From Liolophura sinensis (Eukaryota; Mollusca; Polyplacophora; Chitonida; Chitonidae), in contig NC_088303.1 in assembly GCF_032854445.1 (NCBI RefSeq), positions 20,903,501 through 20,967,500 on the forward strand: a stretch of DNA of 64,000 bases, read 5' to 3'. The notes under the pieces are model-generated. The model saw only the letters and a program-made list of their open reading frames with translations, was not told the DNA's origin and did not search any database. How positions within the stretch are numbered: position 1 is the stretch's first letter; every line of letters starts with the position of its first letter. The position numbers were made by a program, and so were the translations under genes. Positions 34,401 to 48,900 of this stretch are shown here, one piece after another.

Positions 34401-36868
34401 ACCCTTTATTAATGTGTGGAATGTGGGTGTATTTCAGATTATACAGAACGAAGACTTGCCCTCATTAATACAAGATTTCAGAAAAATTACGGAAACTTTT
34501 TGTGACAGTCCACCAGCTGGAAATAGGAGAAAGAATTTTAAGTTCAGTTGCATAATCTGTAGTACCAGATTACTTCTTGAGCAATGAAACTAGAACATTG
34601 CTTTACATAATACCAGAAGTCCATTAGCTAGAAGCATACATCTTCCCTATAGCTTGTCTCTACAGCACTTTTCACTCTTCTGCGATGTGCAACAAATTAT
34701 GTGACCTTATATGTGCATCCACATATTTTATTCTCTCTGTCCCTATTATGCAGCAAACATTTGAGATCCTCTGATGCATGATGGGTTCCAAACTCTGTTT
34801 TGTTGAAACAGACTTTAAAAAAATTAGGACAACCGAAAGTTTTGTAAAAGGACAACGTCTTTGATAGTAACTGTTATATAATTGCTTGGAAATATACAAA
34901 AAGTCAACTACGGACTATCTGTTTCAAGGTGTAGCCAGTTCTTGTAGCAGCCGTTTACAATTTGATTTCCCAGGATTCAGTTCACAATTTCCACCCAAGA
35001 GGTTGACATTTTTCTCCACCAGGTGGCGAGAGCTTCCACATACGACGAAACATGTGTACTGTGCCATGGAGACTAGCTATCGGGAAGTTGCATACTTCTA
35101 GGTGATGGACTTCTGATATTATTGATTGAACTCTGTGACTGTATCACCTACCTGTAACCTACACTAGAAAAGTTTTCAACATATACAAATTAAAGCGTGA
35201 TGTAAATATTTCCTTACAAATCTGTTACAAATCACACAAAATACATAATACTTTGCCTTTTGGACATGGCCACCCTATCAGCTCTATTTAGGAATGATTT
35301 GAGAAATAAATCAAGATGAAAAGCTTTGATCAGCAAGACAGCAATGAGGAAAATGTGACACCATAAGCCAAGTGAAAGAAGAACAGTGATGTCTTCTACC
35401 AACCACAAGAAAGACCCGAAACCTCTTAAAGGTCAAACTCCACACCATGAAACGCCAGTACCTTTTTATGTTATTTTACTGTAACAAAACACCATAAAAT
35501 TACGTTTCTATGTTGAAACGCTAACAAATACATGTAGATCTATTGGCAACAACTTAATGTCTTTTGACATCATTAATGTACATTTTATTAATGAGTCTTG
35601 TTGAAGGTGTTTATTTTAGCAATCTTTCAGGGAACATCATACTGACCAAAATGCTGAAGCCTAGAAAATGATCAACATGCTAACTCCGGACTAAAATTAA
35701 GGTACATTCTAGTGTATTCTAGTGCAAATACTGCCTCTCAAGATGCTTTTTGTCACACTAGGATTTGAAAAGTAGGGCATTAGCAAACAGACACTGGCAT
35801 CACTTAAGTGTGAGAGTTTGCCTCTTAGCCACACCCTGAATGTTACAGCGATATGGTGGGTAAAATCAGAAGAATGAAGATAACGATGGTATGTATGATG
35901 AAGTGACTGACAGACAGACAGACAGTCTACTCACCTGAACCACTGTGAACAGATCCAGCACTGCCGTTTCCTCCACCCCCAACGATGCTGCCGCCCCCAC
36001 CCCCCATGGGCACACCCACTCCAGGAGGGGCAAACCCATCCACATAGCTGGTGCTCTCTGTGCTGGTGTAGCTGTACGGGGGGATGTAACTGATGTTCTG
36101 CGGCATGTAACTGTTCCACGAGGGGGGTGGGAGAGGAGCCAGCGTATCCCGGTCAGCCTCTGACACCGAGTCCACATCCTCCAGGCTTAATGCTGATAAA
36201 TCTAAGGTAGACAGAGGATATACTTAATTTATTTATTGAAGCATGTCATACAGTGTGAATAATTTACTCTGCACATTCATTATTAAGTTAGCCGTGTTAT
36301 GGGTGCCATACATGTAAGTTCCACAACATCATGGATATAACTTTCTTAAGTGTTATCTATCACTGTAGAGCTTTTGCAAAACTACATATCCTCCTTATGT
36401 ATGAAGCTTGTGGTTTCCAGCCTATCAAAGCACTTTAAACACAGGTGAATATGCTGGTGCCCATAAAAGTACCATGATCAATATAACAGCAACTTACCTG
36501 GATACTGTGGGGCCCCTGGATATGAAAATAAGTAGATGATAATTAGTGAAGAAAATATTACTGGCATTTTCCTTGAATCCATATACATTGTCATACAGTG
36601 CACTTTGAAAGTTTCAGATTCAATTACAGTGTCTACAGATCTACACCATGCTTTTTTTTTTACACCAATTGATTGACCTTGACAACCCAAAAATGCAGGT
36701 TCAAAAACAAAAGAATTAATTTATGACATTACTTGCATCAGTACTTCCCAGTTAATGTGGCAAAAATCAAAACAAAAGACAGCAGTATATATATACACAC
36801 ATATATAGGAATATAACAAAATGTAAAAAGTTAAGGCATTTTATTATTTTTTTATATGCATATATGTG

Positions 36869-36918
<50 letters not shown>

Positions 36919-39900
36919 ACACAAAATGACACATTCATGTATATCACACAGACAGCAAGTTCCAAAACATGTCAATATTTCAAGGTTTTGACTCGACCCA
37001 GGATTGAATCTGGGTCACCCAGTTCTGAGTTGGATTCTCAAACTCCCAAGACAATGCACGGTGGGCAACATATTTCTGCACATACGTACCTGCATACAAG
37101 TCACCAAACACATAGTAACACTGCTCCGAGAAGGTCAGTTTATTAACTGTGTGTCGTATCAGACCAGCTTTTAATAGGTTACAGGCATATTTTCTTGCGT
37201 CCCTCCTGTCTGCAAAGCCTTCCACATGGTTGAAAAGCCAGTCTACAAGATCAGATCCTGAAAAAGGGAACATCTAAGTTTCATATTTTGTCACCCACAA
37301 AAGAAAACATGCAGAATTTATTTTTTGGTCAAATTTTCAACATGTTTTTTTTTACTACGAGCAACTCATATAACATAATGTCTGAGTTTAAGTTGATACT
37401 GAATTTTCAGGATGTTAGCTATTGCCAATTTGTTTGCCAAGCTTGTTTTAATAGGTACATGGTTACTCAGTGACAGGATACCGGAAATCTCTGACAGTTA
37501 CTGATAACATATACACGTATTTCCATACCGTCGCTCAATGTAACAAATTTGTCGTGCAAAAGACCCATAATTCAGCGCAGAGACTGATGTATACGAGAAT
37601 CGCCTCAGTGATTAATCACTGTTGTCACAACCCAACAAATGGAGATAGCCTGGTTAGCAGACAACAGACACGCAGCATTTTCAGCTGACACATACAATAA
37701 TATATCTGTACACATCCCCAATGGGCTGTCCAGTGAAAAACAGAAGTTTGTCTGATGTTGGATAATGTTAAATACGGCAGTCTCACCTATAAAAGCATTG
37801 GGTATTGTTATTTTTAGCCACATTCTGTCTCGTACTTCCAAGCCGGAGTCTGGGGAGGCCATTGCTTTCACCACTGTGGCCATGTCTGTGTTCACAGTCA
37901 GGTTGAGATCATCAAATCCTACAAGCATAAAAATCATACATGCATTTATTCCACAACAAGAGTTTGGTTAAGAAGAAGAACAAATGCCAGCTAACCCTCT
38001 GAGCTAGTCATTACGCCCCTCAGGGGCTCAGGATGACATCATGGGCATTCTTGAGAAATACTGACATGCTGAAGATAAAGAGACAAGTAAGAATAGGTTT
38101 TATCATCATGGATATATCTGTGCCAAACTTCTCACTCTTCTTTTTCATACCAGAAGCCAATGAAAACCTCCACACAACTTGGTCATTAAATACATGAACT
38201 ACTTTTCTATACAAATCACCCTGTCCTATCCAAATATACAAAAACTTTAAATGACAGACAACACCACCAAGAACGTGACAAACTATATATTTTCAAAACT
38301 TTGTAACTTGTCCTTTTTGACAATAAGAAAATAAATTTCCTAACCACCCAAAAAAAGATTTACACTATATCAGGATACCATGTATCCTAGCAGACAAGTT
38401 CACCTTGAATTATATATCTCACAGACTATCACCATATTTTACATTGTTCACAAACATCTTTTAAATTCATCTCTTCTTTAATTATCGCTGAAAGCCTTCC
38501 ACTTTTATAACTAGGAAATCAGATCTTTCACAAAAAAAAAACAAAACATGTGACTGCTATTTATATGTACTGTGTACATGTCCTTACTCTCTGACTCTGG
38601 TATAGAGCTGGTTATAGAGGAGCTTGTGGAGGTGACTGTGCTGAGGGAAGATCCCGGACCGCCCCTCCCCCACTCTGACCTCATTGCTGTTGTGTGTGCC
38701 ACCCACGCAGATGGGTCGATCGGACGAACAGGCTCCTGCCGAGGCACCGTGAAGTAGCCTTTTGGGTTGGGGTCCCAGCACTTGGCGACGACTAGTGTGA
38801 TAGGGCTGAGAACAGCAAAGTTTCCAACATAACAGGATCACTTATAATAATGTAAACAAGAAGAAAATAATTTTTCCAGGTAAAAAATAAGATATATTTT
38901 AAAGTGGGCTACAAATCACCCAATACTTATAAGCATTCTTAATTCCTCCTGAATAAGCTTTGCCTTCAAATTCAATCCACTTTCTGAACAAACAGCAGTT
39001 TAGTTAATTTTTACATATGCATGTATGTACAGGTGTGCGTATTTTCGAGTGTAACTCTTATGTCTGGATGCACGTGACTTCAATGAACACATGTTTTGTA
39101 TGTGTGTTTAAGCATGTACATTGAACTCACCCTGGTTTCTGAACAGCTTCCCGGAGTGTCCGGACAGCATCATCATTACTCATGTTCTCAAAGCTGATAC
39201 CATTCACCTCCAGTATCATATCACCCGGTTCTATACGGCCATCTTGAGCCACTGCTCCCCTAGGAACCAACATCAGACAACAAATCAGACATAAGAGAAG
39301 CACATGTCCACTTATTCATTAGAGTTAACCTGCTGTATACAGAATTAATGCCTCTGTCAGTACTGTCTTAATAGACTTCTTGACATCCCATTCTGTGATA
39401 ATCAGTGAAGAAAGCTTCTGTGATATCAACAGTCATTTGCTAGGATCATAGCTCTAAAAAAAAATTATTTAGTAGGACACGCTGGCGACTTTTTATCATA
39501 ACATATGGGATATTTAATTCCATGCACGAACTTTCATTGATGTTTTATTTCATTCCAAAAATGTTTTAGATGTTACATACATATGAAGCTGAAGATTCTT
39601 TGATGGAAGTAAGAATGCCCCAGGGTTAACGTCAGCAAGAACAGCACTAATGATTAAAGCTCTGTAATTTGAATATGAAAACTAGAACCACAAATGACAC
39701 TTACCCTTTCATTATTGAGCCCACATATATTCCTCCATCTCCCCCTTTATTACTTTGACCCACAATACTGATACCTAAGAAATTTACAGTATCTGAAAAA
39801 GAGAAAGAAATAACTGTTTCTGGAACGCCATAAAGATGTCCAACAACTTCATTCACAACTGTGACAGGCGCACTTGTGAAGCAACCCACCTAATAACTAA

Positions 39901-42900
39901 GATGACAAATTCCAGAAAAAAAACAAAAAAACACACATACTCAGTGACAAACACATGGTTACACAAGCCAACGTGCCAAGTGGGTCTTTCTTGGTTTATG
40001 AATTTTTTTTGTTACTGTTTGGTCTGTAATCACTGACTTTAGACATGATTGGCTGAATCTTTGTATAGCTCAACAATCTGCTGTTCACTTTCAAAAGAGA
40101 CTATATTTAGTCCTACCTGTACAACTGGTACAGGTTTTGCAAGGATTGGAAATTTAAGGGAAAACAGTGCACCAGTCACATGTGCAAGATGCTACTAACA
40201 CCATACTAATTTATGTATATATTATTAATTATGTAAAAATGGCTTTTAATCATACCATCTAACGATCACGGTAATGGAAACAAAATGACTTACCCATATT
40301 AAGTGTTACTGTGATAATATTTAAAGACATGGTCGAATCTGTTATACTGCTAAATGATGATGCCTGAAAGAAGAAGCCAAATGATAAACCATTACGAAGT
40401 TGAACTTAACTTTATGTCAAGCTCAGCATGTACACAAACCATGGTTTTAAATTGTTAGATACAGTGCAGTCTTACTATAGCGCGCCGTTATGGGGAAAAC
40501 TTCTTATCGTGTTATAGGCTACATCGCACTATAACGAAATGACCTTGGGATCCAGGCCTACCTGATACTGACAATGAACTAAGTTTTATCGTTGCAAAGC
40601 GTGTTTTGTCAAAGGCTTTTTCACTGTTAGTTTACTATAAATGTGTAGGAATTTTGTTACCTACAGATCCAATTACTGAACACGAGGTTTTAAATGCGGA
40701 ACACCAGCATCTTGGCACTGTCCTGCTCATATCCCGTGAAGCTAGCCTTGTATTGTTTAAGCATGGACCTGAGGTGATCTACAGAACTCAGCATATGTTA
40801 AACTGAAATCAATTAATGTAGTTCTGTCCACTGTACTTTTATATCTGGTATCCATTTCTTTCATGCCCGGTCTTATCATAAGTAACTCATGATATTTATA
40901 ATGCCTCTGATTCAAAATGGTGGACTCGGCAGACTACTGTCAACCTGACCACATGATCTCATTGTACACGTAGCTAGTGAACAAATAAAAAAAAGTGTTT
41001 ACCGTTTCAATGTATGTCATGATATATCAATATATTAAATGAAGGAAAGAGCAAAGAAGACATGCTCAAACTTTGGGTGAGTTCATCTCCACCCCAACAT
41101 GTTGGTAACCCACATCTTGCTCCCCTGTGCATGTAGTTTCACACCTGGCTTTATAGCCATTCAATAATTTGATTTAAGTTATCAGCATTTACTGAAAGTG
41201 AACCAACATAAACCCTTTATGAGGTATGCCTGTTACAGGGAGCAAAAAAAAAAGTTCTGCATTGCTGACGAAGCCACACACACACGGAAGTAATTCTGCA
41301 ACAACAGCGCCACATGCGTTTGGAATCAAACTCGCTTGCAAGGAAATGTAACCCTCCATCATTCATAAAAAAATCCTTTCTTTTTGCTTATACTAATATT
41401 ATACTAAAAAATCTTAAACCTCAAATACTGAAATAACTCCTGGATCACACACCAACAGTAGGAAATGAAGTGAATGATGCAGTGCTATTTATGTATATTT
41501 CCTGGTGAAAATTCTTGTTCGTTGCTGTTTTAGCTGTTGTCATTCAAAAATTAAGCCTTCTTACATGAATGCACACCACTGATTTTTGGGGGACAATATC
41601 TGGGTCATATTGTATCCGATATCAAGGCGCCTTACAGCGAGCTTACACTGGATTAACATGTTGCATATCTTACAAATTGGATACTTGTAAGTTATAACTT
41701 GGATATATTACAATGTGGATACATGTACAGTGTAAGATACAAATTTGATGGTACAACTGGGATATATTACGACTTGAATGAATATGGGCATGTTACAACT
41801 TGAATCTGTTACAGTTTGGATAGATCACATTACAACTCTGTTATGGCTTGGATACATTATGCTACAATCTTGCTACAACTTGGGACATGACATGTAGTCA
41901 AGAAATGTTTTCCAATCTATTACTGCAGACAGGACTTACTCTACTAATGGGGGGTAAGCGGTGCCGCCGTCGTCGTTTTCTGTGTCGCCCATATCGGGAG
42001 GATCTCTCTGTGGTGCCAGTTTGTGTGGAGAATCTGCAGAATAGACCATTCATTGCATTAACTCGATTAGGTAGCTTAGATGACACATAATCCTTTTTAG
42101 ACAGATAGAAAAAATAAAAAAGAAAACTTTTCTTAAATGATCTTCTTGATTAGTCTTTGCACTACTCCACATGCAACTTTTCCTTTGTTTTGCCACAAAA
42201 CACCAAACAAATTTTATGACTTAAGTCAGTTCATGTTTCTTGCCTTAAACCACCATAAAGCAATTGTTATTAATTCTTGAATTTAAAGCTTGGAGGCCTA
42301 GAACTGGGTCTGTTATGCTTACCTGCTAGCAGTGTCATCTTCTGAATCAAAAAAGCTATCAAGGTCACTACTCATCATGGACGAGGATTCATAGGCCAGT
42401 CGGGGGTCCCGCTCTCTGAGCTCTCGTAAACGGTCGTGTTTGGCATGGCCATTTATCCGGGGGCCTGTAACATAGCAATCAACATCAGAATGTTAAATCT
42501 GTCTTGTTTCTTCATCCCACTAAGTCTTGAATCTTGTAATTTTCTGTAATTAATTCAACACTGAGCACCAAGATGGAACATCCCCTTGTAGTATTGTGTT
42601 TTACATGTATCCAAAATCTGAGCTCAATACATGCAGTACTTTTGGAGATAATACTCCTGGCATTTACCTCAACATTAGAGGCATGACACTGCATGTAACT
42701 GCATCTTTACTATGTGCAGATGAGCTAAACCTTAAATTATATGATGACACTGCATGGGCACAGCTCAAAGAAATATGACGAACCTGTAGAATTAAAGGCT
42801 CTATTCAAGATATACATATAGTTCCATGTAGTTACTATTTACATACTTTATTACTGTATCTTTTTTTTAAACTGTCTGGAAGGGTGTTGAACGTTTAGAT

Positions 42901-45900
42901 CAATGTATCATCACTGTGAGAGAAAACCTGGTGTTCTCTTCTTTCTGAATAAACACATGGATAATCTAGAGAGGGCTCCCAATGAACATGTCTCAACCGT
43001 ACCGTGACAGTGCAAGTGTATCATACAGTATGCAATACAATATACTGTAGAGAGCATGATGTCTTACATCTGGCTGTACATGGCTGCACATGTGCATTAT
43101 GAAACGTTCTAAAAGGAAGATATCCTAACATTCTGTTAAACTACTCATAAAACATGTGGCAATCTTAGGCTCACAAGTGTCCTGCTTTGCGGCTACATGC
43201 CACATGTAGAGAAGAGAACAAGCCCTGTGGAAATTGTGAAAACACAGGTCCAGTTTACCAGAGACATGGAGGTCTGGAGAAACAGTGACCAGCTCAGGGT
43301 AAATATCACTGCTGCAGAATCACTTGTTTACTGTCAACAACCAACACAGCTGTTAGCTCCTGCCAGTAACACTATCAGGCAAGTACACAGGTACTGTGCT
43401 AAGTCTGACAGGAGTTTGGTAATGTCATCACCCAGGTGGTAGGACAAAAACAACACCATAGCCAAAAAACAAAGATTCTTCCAAAGTGTGAAAGACAAAT
43501 TCAGATGCATTCATGCCAATGAATGTTATCACATGATAACTGTATGTATACAAAAATTGATTTCACTGAACACGAAAACATATTTAAAACTCAACATGTG
43601 CATGGAAGGCTACTTGTATCAATCATTTCCCAAAAACTGATTTGAAATGCAAACATATCGTGTCTGTCTAATGCTGCCTTGTTTGTGGCACAGACATGGC
43701 GGCATTATTCCGAGACCACAAACAAGACAAATTACAGCACTGTGTACACTGCTGTTGAATATATCTGCTCTGCAGGATTTATGGGCAGAGAATCCTAATC
43801 CATGAACATATTCCTACAGACATTCTAATAACCAGACATAATGTATTATATGTTCTTTCTTGACATTCTCAGGTTATACCACCTGGCCTAGTCTTGTAAG
43901 TTCTGCTATAAACATATGTAAACCTCAATAACTATCATCTGTGGTCTTCACTCAGAAAAAGGTTTTCCCATAATCAAAACAACTCCCCATTTGGAATCGG
44001 CCACAGGCTAAACCTGTACAGTCATCTGCCTGGTTACATATAAATAAAAATGCATGATGAATTCAAAAGTTGTAAATATTACTGTATCCCACAGACACTC
44101 ACTCAGAGATGGAAAGAGTCCCTCCAAATCTGGCAAAATGTAATCCGTTTTGGGGTAACACTTGCGTCTTTGTACAAGCGTTTTCCAGGGAACACAGCAA
44201 CATTTAGTTGGTCTACCCGATGATGGCGTACGGAGTACCATGTTGTCTTGTGCAGTTGTGTGAGGTGGATAGGTTACCTCCAGACAATCCGCTTGATACT
44301 ACTACTGACCAGATACACAGACAGGCCGATTCCACAACCTCAGATCAATACATCCTGATTAAATTATCCCCCTTGGGTACAATGAAGCTCTTCTGTCAAA
44401 GTAGGGCGCTAATTAACACTCCAGTATCTTGTGAACAGATTAATGTGACAATGCTCACTTAAAGCTCTGTACCATTTCCATCCAACCATATCAAATTCTC
44501 AGGCTGGTGGATAGAAGTAGCCAAGGGGCACCTTACCCCCCTTGTATAAAAAATGAAGAAGGCCTCTTAGAGTAGGACAACATCATTCTTGCTAGGCCAG
44601 TCCAACTGACATGGGCCAGGCCACTTCTTCCACAACCTATTAAAGGGATGAAAAGGCATAATTCCTTGGCTCACAAATAAACCACCCAGATAGAGTGTAA
44701 ATATTTTTTTTCTACCAGGCTGTCATGACTGCAGTCATTTTCTCACACAACACTCATTCCTAATAAGAGACAGACACAACCAGCCCTGACTGAGACAAAC
44801 GCAAGCTTGATAATGTACATGTACACACCAGACAGGTGCAAGCATGGCTTCCTTGTGTGCTTATTTCAGTAAAGCTTATACGTAAACCATTATCTCAAAA
44901 CCTATCTGCTGTGTGAATCAGAAGACCTCTGTCTACGCCAAATAACTTGTCTAAAGTCAAAATTGTACATAAAATTATTCATGACTGCTATTCCCTCATA
45001 GTATCTGACTACAATAATTTACCTACTAATGTGTTATTTTTTGTCAAACATGGCAAGATCAAAGCTATAAATTATCTATAAACATTAAAAATTCCAAAAA
45101 TATGACTATACACCTACTATCTGCTGTTCCACTGTGTTATATCTATCTGTAAGTATACATCACTGGTCTGTGCACAGAATAAAACAGTTACAGGTACATG
45201 ATTTGTCTTGACACTACATATTTGCCTGCCATATCTTATAGATGCTGAAACTGTATCTAGATAATGCAAGCTTTAGAATGTGTACAGTACTGCTACCACT
45301 CAAAGAAAACCATATCAGCAGCAACTTGTATACATGAATAAGTTATATATTCTCACTATGATATTTATCTGCAGCATGGAAGCATTCAGTGTAGTGTTTT
45401 TTTATTTTATCTGCAAAGGTCTAGTACTTTTTTTTATTCTTATTTTAGATGCCTTTAATAGTGAAAGAGTAATTGAAACCACACACAGTATCCAAGTAGA
45501 TCTCCCTTGTATTAGCCAAGAAATACAAGCTTTATTATTAAAAAAAAAAATGTTTTGTTCGCTGCATCAGCTTGTCAAGAACAGGATTTTCGTAAGTCAC
45601 AAAAAGTAGTCACTACTTGGCATACGAGAAGGTTGTATGAAACCAGCCACGTCTTACTTCATGTCTATACATTTAACATTTTTGGCCAATCATGTTGCCC
45701 CTTTTTTCTCTAATGGCTACTCTAACAACTTTCCAATGAAAATTGTACTGTAAAAAGAGGACTTACTCATCATAAGCTTTATTTTGGTGAACATGTCCTA
45801 ATATGCATGTCGAAAATGGTTAAAATTTCTTATCTTTTCATTGTAAAACTCCCTAGTCCAGAGAAACGGTACATGAACCATGAGAAGAAAATAACTTTCT

Positions 45901-48900
45901 TGTACTTGGGCTATAAATGTGGGCACACCTGAACAAAGAGATTGTAGCTACAATCCATTATAAAACCCTCTAATTGAGTTTACAATGGATTACAAAGCTG
46001 TAAGGAAGTTACCATCACGATCGTAGTTCAAATTTGACTTTTAACTGCAATTTACGACTGTAAACTATCGTAGCTTAAAAACCCTTGGTGTAAAAGGATG
46101 CTGATTGTAAGCTAAGGCTATGATTGAGATTTACATGATTTACAATCAACTTAGGCTTAAGATCCCTTTGTGCATGCAACCCCTGACCACCTAGTGAAAG
46201 CTTCTGATTTCATCGCTTTTAATGAACTACAAAGTATACATTCATAAACCAACACATGATGGCATTAGATGAGACTTTTCCAAATACCTTCTTTTTCCAG
46301 GATGTCTTCCTCTACATGACACTTACACGTATAAAATTTACATATATGTACATCTCCTAACAGGTACAAGTAAACAGAAGCTGATGTCGTTAGTCACAAC
46401 AAAGGTAGCCAAAAGGAAAAGCATATATATAGATTAGAAAAGCTCACAAATAACTGATCACAGACATTACTGTATGCTGGGCAGCCATGATGATGTCCAC
46501 AACAAGTCTATTAGACGTGCAATGTACTTGTATATATATGTATGTATATATGTACAGCATACAAGTTATAAGCTGTAGTTAGTCAGTTAGAGAATAGCTT
46601 ACCATGGAAAGGGTCTCCTCTATAACTACCATGTGAGTGACGCGAGCTGCGACTCGGAACTCGATCTACATGAAAAACAGAGTGGAAGAAAATACGGACA
46701 AAATAAGGACATTGCATACATAAATATCTACATGCACAACAGAATATGTCAAGCCACAAGCAAAGCGTTAGCCACTGGACTTGTAAGCACATGTAATGAT
46801 GTTTAACAAAGTTCCAAGAAAAAATATGGTTTTAACAATGTAGAAATTTTAATATCATAGTAGTTATGGAGGCTGGTTAAAACAGAGAGGCAACACTAGT
46901 TAACATCTGCATGTACAATATTACACCTTTATTCATACAGTACACAAGCACATCATTCAAGCATCAAGCAATCTACAGCATTTAAGAAAAAGCAGCATCT
47001 CTTGTCATACAGTGGCTCTTCAGGTCAAACATCAAATGTACCTAACATAGTGATACATGTATACAGTAACATGTGCATGTCGTGTATAATGAATAGTATA
47101 ATAATAATATAATGAGTGTGATGAATAGATGTCAGAATATGTGCAACGGTAGGTTACAAAGGTAATTGTACATTTATCTGAAAACACCAAGCTACAACTG
47201 GCTTTCCTGAACATGTAATGATGTACATGTATAGAGCTTTGCTTTAACAAAGCTGCAAAGAAAATATTACTTTGTTCACCTATCACACACAAACAGCCTG
47301 AATGAAGAGGAAGCTGTGTAACTGCCCTAACACCATCGCCGCCCAGCAACCAGTACCAAAAATGATTGATATAATCTGACATTAACACTGGGAAATGTCA
47401 ACATGTCTTTATCGGTGGTGACAACATCAAGAATTTGATGCTATCTGTAATAGCCTTAGGCTCAGGAGTAATTACAAAAATTACACGATTTGGTTGACAG
47501 AGCTGTCACTGGTACTGTCATACAGCATATCATGTAATGGATTATCAACTTATAAAATCTCACAGCTCTGTATTAGGTTTTATAGTTTATTATATTTTGA
47601 CATATCAACCCTCTGGTCCGAATAACTGATGTACAAGTATGTATAGGTAGGTGCATTGTATTCTTTTGTGCCGAGATCTTGATTCTGTAATGTCATCTAA
47701 ATGTATGAAATGACAAATCTGCATACATGTACCATTTAATCATATCCGTAAGACTTTGCTTCTGTACATATCACAACTTTCATCACAGCTAAAACAATTC
47801 CAGGTTAGAAATGGTAATCTCCTTTCTGATTTACCTCCCTTTTCTCTGATTTAGACTTGCGATGACCCCACCATGATTGATCAGCTGGAAGTGTGAAACT
47901 TGTGTTCCTGATAAACCAGTAACATCTGAACATTAGCTTGTTTTTATCATGTTGTTGTTTGACAAGACCTACAATGGCGAAGAGCTGCCCAACTATTTTC
48001 GAGTTGTACAAATATTCTGCTAAAAACATCACCAAGAGATCCTGTCCATCTACAGGAGTGCATGGTAGACTAAATACATGTATGTGTAGTGGAGAGCTTG
48101 CTCCTTCAGTCTTAGCCTTTTACAAGTTATCTTCTGCTTACTTATACACAGCTGGTCATCACATGTAAAGTATATTATACTACAACTACAAAAATAACAA
48201 ATTCACATGCATGTTACTTTCATTTTACATGCAATGGAGGACTACATAATATTGAGGTAACATTGACCTCTAAGTTCAAAACACCCATCATATAAAAACA
48301 ATATAAACAAGGCCGAGGAAATAAACTGATGGTACATTGGTGAAACTAGCTAAGGGCACCTGCCTGCGCAGAGTCTTTTCCACCTGACCTAACCCTCAAG
48401 TGGCTGATAAGATGTGCACAGTCAAACCTGGGTCAAACATGGCCATGACAGTTTGAGAGACAAATCAGCAGGGACAACCAGCAAAATAACTTCCCTTAAT
48501 GACTTACATGTAGCTTACATAGTACATGTGTGTTGTTAATCAAGACATAAACAAATGTGCTACAGAACAAAACATTTAAATGACTGATTTGTGTATTTAT
48601 TTAATTCTTGGTTATCAATAACTGGTGATCTCATAGTCAGATGATCAGATGACAAATTTCCAAGATCTCCTGCATGACCTCAGGTAACTTTAGAGGCAAC
48701 AGAAATTTTATTCTGGACATCATTGCTGCTAGAGTCTGCATAGAACAGGTACATGACTGGACGTGCATAAACATAAAATAAAAAATGTAAATAAAAAGAA
48801 GTGGCCAGACAACTTGTAGCTTTATCTGAGCACTGCATCACTCAGCATCACAAAAACAATTCAATAAATTGTCCCTACATTAGGCTCACTCTGTTGTAGA

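Larger units (their letters stand above)
28611..35934 (-). other. DVL: DVL intron, 7.3 kb
   Basis: Contains the 'caagg'-rich element end near 30.93-31.08 kb and the 21/105-bp minisatellite (31085-31572). The rest is AT-rich with no recognised exon or repeat. Confidence 0.75.
42465..46602 (-). other. DVL: DVL intron, 4.1 kb
   Basis: Contains the possible cassette exon 44103-44246 and an inverted-repeat-rich patch at 45940-46170. The rest is AT-rich with no recognised repeat. Confidence 0.7.

Noticed and set aside
35866-36177. 103-codon minus-strand frame in the DVL tail exon
   Set aside because: Out-of-frame shadow of the true DVL exon 35935-36201.
47032-47388. 118-codon minus-strand open frame in a DVL intron
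   Set aside because: No domain, no fitting splice sites in the DVL phase, low-complexity Tyr/His-rich end; probably chance.
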